Shown here piece by piece: positions 7,123 through 12,316 of a DNA stretch of 12,316 nucleotides. A program made the translations under genes and the position numbers. The stretch covers positions 1-12,316 of the forward strand of contig CAUDNR010001644.1 in the NCBI GenBank assembly GCA_958430865.1, in the 5' to 3' direction. The DNA comes from Entrophospora sp. SA101. Lineage: Eukaryota > Glomeromycota > Glomeromycetes > Entrophosporales > Entrophosporaceae. Position 1 is the stretch's first letter. Each line of letters begins with the position of its first letter. The notes beneath the pieces are model-generated. The model was not told the origin of the DNA. It was given only the letters and a program-made list of their open reading frames with translations, and searched no databases.

Positions 7123-7271
7123 GGCACTTCGTACCTCATCCTCGATTGGTATTCGAATGCATCATGCAAAACCAGATCATGAATACTATTTCGGCACTTC
7201 GTGACTCATCCTCGAACTCGAATGTGACATACAAAGCCAAAATACGGATTGCCAATTCGGCATTTCATGCC
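7123..7271. repeat. Three GGCACTTCGTGCC hairpin repeats
   Basis: Copies at 7123-7135, 7193-7205 and 7259-7271, steps of 70 and 66 bp. Each is preceded by TTC and followed by CTCATCCTC. The consensus GGCAC-TTC-GTGCC is a self-complementary hairpin. The third copy reads GGCAT-TTC-ATGCC, a paired change that keeps the stem. A fourth copy is at 7769-7781. Confidence 0.8.
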
Positions 7272-7370
7272 TCATCCTCCGCAATCGAAAAAGTTGGAAG
7301 TTCGCCTGGGAAATGTATTGTTTATAGTGATATAAGAAATGTGTATTTTTTACGAATTGGTTAGACCAAC

Positions 7371-7687
7371 ATGGTAAAAAAGAATAGAACTTGTGAACGC
7401 TGTAGCTATACATGTGCAACACCTCAAAAGCTTCGTTCGCATCTCAAAAGAAAAAACCCGTGCAGACCTCAATTTCGTAAGCATTTTCCAAGAGTGGTAC
7501 TTATAGGTGACCGTCCACACATGTGGACGATGGACACGAATGTTACATGGCGGAGTCTGAAAATGCAGAAATCAGACGCCTTCTTAAAATATATACTCCA
7601 CTCATCAACCCGCAATCAATACTGGATACATATTTTTTTCATCCAAATGACAGCACAAACTCGAAGACGCAGACGACCACGAAATAG
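7371..7687 (+). pseudogene. Small C2HC zinc-finger protein, frameshifted
   Basis: ATG 7371 begins MVKKNRTCERCSYTCATPQK. The finger is C8-x2-C11-x12-H24-x6-C31, ending HLKRKNPC. The H-x6-C end with RK-x-PC is, from memory, typical of small finger proteins expanded in Rhizophagus and also seen in giant viruses; it probably binds nucleic acid. The starting frame runs to 7700 but loses protein character after about 7490. A second frame, open from 7511 to TAG 7685-7687, is more convincing: ESENAEIRRLLKIYTPLINP, then QSILDTYFFHPNDST. The gene therefore changes frame in about 7490-7550, next to an inverted repeat (7512-7529). No good intron bridges it. Pseudogene, or one indel in the sequence. Confidence 0.6.
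7512..7529. repeat. Short inverted repeat in the zinc-finger gene
   Basis: CGTCCACA and TGTGGACG arms, 8 bp each, separated by CA. It lies at the place where the gene changes frame. Confidence 0.8.
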
Positions 7688-7768
7688 TCTAATTTATTAA
7701 TAATTACACCATTGCGCATTTGCAAACCAGGATGCTTTGCATCCAGTTCGGGTATAGCCCTCACAATC

Positions 7769-7781
7769 GGAACTTCGTGCC
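7769..7781. repeat. Fourth copy of the TTCGTGCC hairpin
   Basis: GGAACTTCGTGCC followed by TATCCTCGG. It matches the copies at 7123-7271 with one stem mismatch. Confidence 0.7.
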
Positions 7782-7892
7782 TATCCTCGGGTGATGAAAG
7801 CAATCAAAGGGCCAAAGAAAGCCGAAAACCTCATCGAAAGGAAGCAAATATCAAGCCAATTAGGCACCAAAACGGGTACCCAAAAATAATTA

Positions 7893-7958
7893 GGTAACAG
7901 TATAATCATAAGTAGGTAGCAGTCTAATCACAAGTAGGTAACAGTCTAACGTAAGTAG
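7893..7958. repeat. 22-bp tandem repeats
   Basis: Starts at 7893, 7915 and 7937 (GGTA(A/G)CAGT(A/C)TAAT followed by a CAAGTA-like end), each about 22 bp, then a fourth partial unit at 7958 that forms one arm of the palindrome. Confidence 0.85.
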
Positions 7959-7987
7959 ATAACAGTATATATATACTGTTATCTACT
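7954..7987. repeat. 34-bp perfect palindrome
   Basis: Arm AGTAGATAACAGTATAT (7954-7970) is followed directly by its exact reverse complement (7971-7987), with no loop. The outer part is the 22-bp repeat unit, so the palindrome arose by inversion of the array unit or is a terminus. The centre is alternating TA. Confidence 0.95.
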
Positions 7988-8003
7988 GCCTGGTATATAT
8001 CTA

Positions 8004-8378
8004 ATGATGGAAATATTCAAATGTCAAATACCAAAGTCAGTACGATATCTTGAGGATGTAATGAGAATGCACCAATTACTTATGAGTACAAAGGTTGTTT
8101 CTATAATTGTACCTTTAAAATGTTGATATCTATTTTAAAAAATATGTCAACTGACACAAAATTTGAATCTACAGGAAAATGGCATAAATTATTTAGAAGA
8201 TTCCTATACAACACCTCCACGTCAAGTTTATAGTGAGTGGTTAGTCCCAACAGCAGGCACACCCTTAAAAAATCCTAATTTAGGAGTTACTCAAGAAGTT
8301 GCTCAAATTTAAAATATTGATAAAAAATTGGTTGAGGATTATGTAGAATGTAGGATCTTTAAAAAGATAACTTATTGA
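8004..8378 (+). pseudogene. Decayed coding relic, family unknown
   Basis: ATG at 8004 or 8007 begins EIFKCQIPKSVRYLEDVMRM, finger-like in its first residues, and stops after 41 codons. A different frame has YEYKGCFYNCTFKM, also finger-like. From 8139 a third frame reads LQENGINYLEDSYTTPPRQV, YSEWLVPTAGTPLKNPNLGV and TQEVAQI to TAA 8310-8312, and continues in frame, NIDKKLVEDYVECRIFKKI, to TGA 8376-8378. The last part is clearly protein-like with one stop. It may be the remains of a zinc-finger transposase-type gene, but I do not recognise the family. Confidence 0.4.
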
Positions 8379-8570
8379 ATTTAACTGATGTTTTTCTTAT
8401 AAAAAAACTTTACTCATTTCTACATCATTAAAAGCAAACTTCTTTGCTCTCAATATTCTTTAAACCTTTGCTTTCATAATATAAAATAAAAAAATATGTT
8501 TTACAGTATTAAAGCATAGTGCCTTTTTTCTATGTAAAGTTGTCAATTAAAATAATAATTAGGATTTTTG

Positions 8571-8804
8571 TCAAATTATTCCATGATTTACTAACTGATC
8601 ACTCCACTTAATGTTTATTATTTTTCTTTCTTGGTAAATTTCATAACTAATCTTTTCTTTTTTTAGATAAGTTTCCAGTGTTTGAGTATCATTTATTTTG
8701 AAAATATAAGGTGCAATTTTTTCACCTTGTTCTTTCTTCAGAATACTTCTAATGGTGCTATAATTCTTGGGTTCCATAGTAGATCTGATGTAAATTAGTT
8801 TCAT
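8571..8804 (-). CDS. Small hypothetical protein, 77 residues
   Basis: ATG at 8804-8802 opens a frame to TGA at 8573-8571. It reads MKLIYIRSTMEPKNYSTIRS, then ILKKEQGEKIAPYIFKINDT, TLETYLKKEKISYEI and RKIINIKWSDQL. The mix of charged and hydrophobic residues, with likely helices and strands, is more protein-like than its AT-rich surroundings. No domain is recognised, and no membrane segment is seen. It may be one exon of a larger gene or a remnant. Neighbours give no clue. Confidence 0.4.
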   Translation of the reverse strand: MKLIYIRSTMEPKNYSTIRSILKKEQGEKIAPYIFKINDTQTLETYLKKEKISYEIYQERKIINIKWSDQLVNHGII

Positions 8805-9419
8805 ATTAACTATTTTTATATAGGAGCAATTCTATATATCACTTAACAAATGGGACATTGTAAAACTAATTGTGATGATAATAACTAAATTTGAACCCTG
8901 AAATTCTTGGTAATACCAATGTTCACTTTGTCTGGTTTTGTTGCAGCATGCCCCATATAAACTACTTTTTACATTTAAATGATTGATATAGTGGCAAGAG
9001 GAAGGAGGATAAAGTAAATAAATGTTTCAATTAGTTATAATTATCAATGATTTTAAATCAATAATTTTTATATAAATATGATATATTTGTTCTCTCGAAG
9101 GTTCATTTAGTTTCAAATGATGTTAATAAAATTTTTAGACTTTTTAATTGTTGGAATTTATAATTTTTACCTGCACAATAAATTATTAAATTATTACATC
9201 ACAAAAAATTTTCCAATTTAATAGGTTATTTTCTTTTATGGGAAAATCCCATTCGGGTTTTAAACATTCAATTTTTTCTTTCTTAAAAATCTTTTAAAAA
9301 AATTTTTTTTTATTTTATATGATATAAATAATTTTTTCTAACATACGTTTAATTTAACACGTCGTAATTTTTGAAAAAAAAATTTCATATTTTGGAATTA
9401 TTCTTTTTTTTCTCGGTAG
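8805..9419. other. AT-rich gap, no gene seen
   Basis: Long T and A runs and short stops in all frames. An intron-like GGTAATACC...TTTTGTTGCAG stretch lies at about 8910-8947 but has no convincing exons around it. The last 35 bases before 9456 become C/A-rich (CAACCACAACCACAAC), as expected for a 5' leader. Confidence 0.5.
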
Positions 9420-9455
9420 ACATAACAACCACAACCACAACTATAATAATCAAAA

Positions 9456-10709
9456 ATGATGAGCATTTCTAGTATCTTAAACAGTATATCTTCTGATAGA
9501 ATTGACAAGGAAAGTAGTAGTAACATAATCAGTAGCAGTAAGCTTAGTGGTAATGATAATATCTATAATAGTGCTATTGTTAGTAGCAGTGAGAACAGTA
9601 GCATTATTATTAATAGTCTTGATAATAGTTTTAATATTGGTAATAGTAGCACGAGTGGTTTTGATAATATCAATAATTCAAACGGTATGATTAATTTCAA
9701 TAATACTCGAGTTGGTAATAATAATATTGATAATAATGATTATTATCATCACAATGACACGGAAATCAACAACGATGAAAGGGACGAATTGGTGTTTTCG
9801 GATGATGATCCAGAATATTTGATGGAGATTGATAATTTAATCAGACGTAAAGATGGAAAAATCCCATTCCTTGACATGGCTTTCAACCTTATATTCAAAA
9901 AAAGAAGAAAAAAGCCTGCAATCATTCAAATCGATAATCTAGCAACGTCAAAAAATGTTCACAATGATGAGAATTGTGATCGTATTGATCAAACAGATAA
10001 TAACATTAAATATAAAGCAGAAGATATCTTTTATGGTTCTGATCTTACAGAGATTGAAGAATCGACTAAAAAATCAAGAGGAAGAAAGAGATCATTTCCT
10101 AAAAATGCCAAAACGTGTGATAATAATAAAGATGATAATAATGATGATGACAATAATGGAGATGATAAGATGCAAAAAAATCAAATTTATAAGAAAAGAA
10201 AACTAAACGAATCAGCACAATCATCATCATCATCACCACCAATAATAAAACAAAAAAGAAAATATAATAAAGAACATCCTAATCTCACCATCACTACAGT
10301 CACAACTGCTGCTACAACTACCGTAATACCTCTTCCTACCACGCCAGATATGCCCAACACAATTGCCACTTCTACCTCATCGCAATCTGGTGGGAAAAAA
10401 AGTATTTTCAAATGTAGAGTTTTTGGATGTGAAAAGGTATTTAGCTCGTCAAGCAACCGTAGTAGACACCAACGTTTAAAGCATCTAGAAGATGACATTG
10501 ATGATGAAGACAATGACGACAGCAACAACAGTGATAACAACGACAACGATAACAACCATAAAGATGACAACAACAATAAAAACAAAAAGAACAAAAAAAT
10601 CAAAAAAAAAAAGAGCAAGAACAATAAAGCCTACAAATGTAGTGAATGTGGCAAAAATTTTGCCATCATTAGTACCTTGAATCATCACAAACATTTACGC
10701 AAAGTTTAA
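9456..10709 (+). CDS. Asn/Asp-rich C2H2 zinc-finger protein
   Basis: 417 residues from ATG 9456 (a second ATG follows at 9459; the leader is CA-rich). Likely a nuclear DNA-binding protein. Residues 1-110 are Ser/Asn-rich disorder. Residues 113-153 are the only ordered-looking part (ELVFSDDDPEYLMEIDNLIR, then IPFLDMAFNLIFKKRRKKP). Basic clusters at about 148-154, 206-215 and 245-250 could be nuclear signals. Finger 1 is C320-x4-C325-x12-H338-x4-H343. A 50-residue Asp/Asn/Lys spacer follows. Finger 2 begins YKC395SEC398GKNF with Leu408, but has only H410, H411 and H413, and the protein stops four residues after H413. The expected last His is thus missing or displaced. The Asn/Asp runs come from AAT, GAT and AAC trinucleotide tracts. 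Intact frame, so probably a working gene. Confidence 0.85.
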   Translation: MMSISSILNSISSDRIDKESSSNIISSSKLSGNDNIYNSAIVSSSENSSIIINSLDNSFNIGNSSTSGFDNINNSNGMINFNNTRVGNNNIDNNDYYHHNDTEINNDERDELVFSDDDPEYLMEIDNLIRRKDGKIPFLDMAFNLIFKKRRKKPAIIQIDNLATSKNVHNDENCDRIDQTDNNIKYKAEDIFYGSDLTEIEESTKKSRGRKRSFPKNAKTCDNNKDDNNDDDNNGDDKMQKNQIYKKRKLNESAQSSSSSPPIIKQKRKYNKEHPNLTITTVTTAATTTVIPLPTTPDMPNTIATSTSSQSGGKKSIFKCRVFGCEKVFSSSSNRSRHQRLKHLEDDIDDEDNDDSNNSDNNDNDNNHKDDNNNKNKKNKKIKKKKSKNNKAYKCSECGKNFAIISTLNHHKHLRKV

Positions 10710-10990
10710 TTTTTTTTTATTAATATAGTGCTAGGAACTTAATATTATGTATATATATATTTATGTTTGTCCATTCTTGTATATATTTTTAATATAAAAT
10801 TTGCAGTGAATTTTTTTAAAGAAATAATATTGTTATTAAAGGAAAAATCTGTAAATAACATATTAACAAATAATTACCTCGATTAAAAGATAGATAATTT
10901 TCCCATTTTAACTTTCTTAATTATATGAAAAAATGAGAACGTTTAGTTTAGATGAAATATAAAAGAGAATATCTAGTTAGAAAATAATAA
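10710..10990. other. AT-rich 3' flank of the zinc-finger gene
   Basis: T-rich immediately after the stop, a TATATATAT run at about 10750, no coding sense. Possible polyadenylation AATAAT-like sites but none distinctive. Confidence 0.4.
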
Positions 10991-11122
10991 AAATCCTACT
11001 TTGTAATTAATTATATTTGTGACTATTGCTCCAAATGCTACAAGTTGAAAAATAGATTTTTGATCGACCTTCACTTGAAGGCCCATGATAAATTAATGAA
11101 AATGTATTTAATTTAATAATCA
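10991..11122 (+). pseudogene. Orphan C2H2 zinc-finger fragment
   Basis: Between a TAA at 10988-10990 and the TAA that closes it, one frame reads VINYICDYCSKCYKLKNRFL, then IDLHLKAHDKLMKMYLI. C-x2-C, a Tyr at the usual Phe place, then H-L-K-A-H (H-x3-H) make it a finger, although the spacer between the second Cys and first His is 14 rather than 12. No start codon and no acceptor site in phase were found, so it does not splice to the gene ending at 10709. It is probably a relic. Confidence 0.5.
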
Positions 11123-11874
11123 GATGAACTGACTATAAAAAACCCCATTTAATACAAAACATATTATGCGATCTCACATCTACCATTAATGATTTTTCTT
11201 TCAGGTACCAATGTCTAATAAATATTAAACAAAATACATGCAAAGTAATGAATTTATCCTTAAATGGTTTCAGGAGAAATATAATGATTTATTAAATCAT
11301 AAAGCCACTTCTTGGTCTTTTTAATCTATTATTATTATATAAAAAAAAGAAATTAAAATATTTATTTATAAATATTAATCCAACAGTGGAGTAATTAGAT
11401 CCAATAGAGTAACTACTCTTCAGGGCTTGAATTATTTTTAACCAATGCAATACCATCTGTTTCAAATACATTAGAAGCAATCAATTAATGCATCAATAAA
11501 GTGGCTATAAAGCAACAGATCTACTTACAATTTAAAAGTTTTAAGAGTATAACTTGAATTAATCAAGTGTCATGAACTTTAATGAGTATTAGATGCTAAT
11601 TTACAAAAGTCTTAGCCTGCATAGCTAATGATTTGCTTTGTTATTTATTAAAAATAACTTTAGTTAATTAAAATTTCATTATTATCATTATATTAAAAAA
11701 AATCAAAATTTTACATACCTCCATTATCATCATATGAATAAAAAAATGGAACCGAAGTCAAAAGTCATGATTATTGCCAATTTCCCCAATTCCCCAGTAG
11801 AAAATTCATTTATAAAATGTATGATGTGTACTGTGTAACCAAATGTCAAATTATTAGATCAAAAAAATTAAACC
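11123..11874. other. AT-rich gap, no supported gene
   Basis: No recognisable protein. Isolated splice-like sites occur (TTTCTTTCAG ending at about 11206; GAG/GTATGT on the minus strand near 11720) without convincing exons. A short minus-strand frame near 11420-11480 (NVFETDGIALVKNNSSPEE) is protein-like but only about 20 codons long. Confidence 0.45.
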
Positions 11875-12316
11875 ATGGATACTTTTGTTAATAATTTTAG
11901 AAAAACTACCTTTTCCTCAATCGGTAAAGATGTATTTAATGAATTTCTTGGTTATGGAAGACGCGGATTTGATAATGCAAATGAATTTGCCAGTCCAAAT
12001 TTCGAATTTCCAGCTTGCCATAATGTAAGAGTTATTTCAAAAAGATTAAAAAACCTTGATGAGCTTTAGACCGAAAATTGAATAAACATGTGAAAAATAT
12101 GTTATCTATTTATTTAAAAATTATGGGCTTCTTCAGATGATTTTCCACATGAACCTTCAAGTGCAAGTAAAAAAAGACGCGTATTGCATATACTTTACAA
12201 GAATTATTTGGTGATGGTGCTCTAAGTGTATATATATTTAATTTTAATTAAATAACCTTTCTTGATTCTAGTGATGATAATTTTTTTTATGATAACATTT
12301 ATCCTGTTTTTCTTTT
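11875..12316 (+). CDS. Start of an unknown gene, running off the right edge, possibly broken
   Basis: ATG 11875 (context AAACCATGG) opens a 64-codon frame: MDTFVNNFRKTTFSSIGKDV, then FNEFLGYGRRGFDNANEFAS and PNFEFPACHNVRVIS, stopping at 12067-12069. A GTAAGA at 12025 and a CTTCAG ending at 12136 could bound a 112-nt intron. Coding sense resumes at about 12127 with SSDDFPHEPSSASKK. After an A7 run (12169-12175) it moves to another frame, RIAYTLQELFGDGALS (12180-12227). A further donor-like GTATAT (12228) and acceptor TTCTAG (ending 12271) lead to DDNFFYDNIYPVF at the edge, but the phases do not fit without an indel. I do not recognise the family. Confidence 0.4.

Noticed and set aside
7086..7364. 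92-codon plus-strand frame
   Set aside because: It spans the inverted array copy and three hairpin repeats; its protein is repeat translation.
7712..7897. 61-codon plus-strand frame
   Set aside because: Crosses the fourth hairpin repeat and has no protein-like features.
10187..10694. Hydrophobic minus-strand frames resembling membrane proteins
   Set aside because: Antisense of Asn/Asp/Lys runs, which read as Leu, Val, Ile and Phe.
11292..11480. 62-codon minus-strand frame
   Set aside because: No ATG at its start, low-complexity end, and no recognisable features.

Overview
The window looks like nuclear DNA of an arbuscular mycorrhizal fungus of the Rhizophagus type (Glomeromycotina). It is very AT-rich. 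Introns are short, with GT..AG ends and CTAAT-like branch points, and TATA boxes sit close to start codons. It carries protein families that I know, from memory and without a search, to be expanded in that group: F-box/leucine-rich repeat proteins, coiled-coil proteins ending in a short tyrosine-rich tail, proteins with one small C2HC zinc finger, Asn/Asp-rich C2H2 proteins, and tyrosine recombinases. Nothing here looks bacterial, and I see no tRNA, rRNA or CRISPR array.

Layout, left to right. 1-489 (minus): F-box/LRR gene, cut by the window edge and broken by an in-frame TGA and a T15 run. 586-1172 (minus): a chain of decayed coding pieces, one of which (771-1031) resembles a protein-primed family B DNA polymerase of the Maverick/Polinton or polinton-like-virus kind. 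1159-2436 (minus): tyrosine recombinase with a complete catalytic set but one in-frame TGA. 2539-2774 (plus): a possible small spliced reading frame. 2841-4419 (plus): coiled-coil protein whose two halves lie in different frames. 4677-5143 (minus): relic of a gene with a related coiled-coil start. 5690-6258 (minus): unknown basic protein with a probable frameshift near its end, preceded by a 58-bp tandem repeat (6385-6500). 6621-7105: degenerate array of a TACGCAAAAGT motif whose last copy is inverted. 7123-7781: four dispersed copies of a GGCACTTCGTGCC hairpin around a broken C2HC zinc-finger gene (7371-7687). 7893-7987: 22-bp repeats running into a 34-bp perfect palindrome. 8004-8378: coding relic. 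8571-8804 (minus): small unknown open frame. 9456-10709 (plus): C2H2 zinc-finger protein, the largest uninterrupted gene. 10991-11122: orphan zinc-finger fragment. 11875 to the right edge: start of an unknown gene, apparently frameshifted in an A7 run.

The genes do not form a pathway. The region reads as accessory, repeat-rich, gene-family territory in which most genes carry one or two disabling changes. Two lesions are TGA codons followed directly by CG, where CGA (Arg) is the likely ancestor. Several others sit in homopolymer runs. Real decay and assembly or base-calling error must therefore both be considered. The most unusual feature is a tyrosine recombinase lying head-to-tail with a piece of a protein-primed DNA polymerase. 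Together they suggest the remains of a polinton-like or virophage-like element, or of a Crypton next to one.
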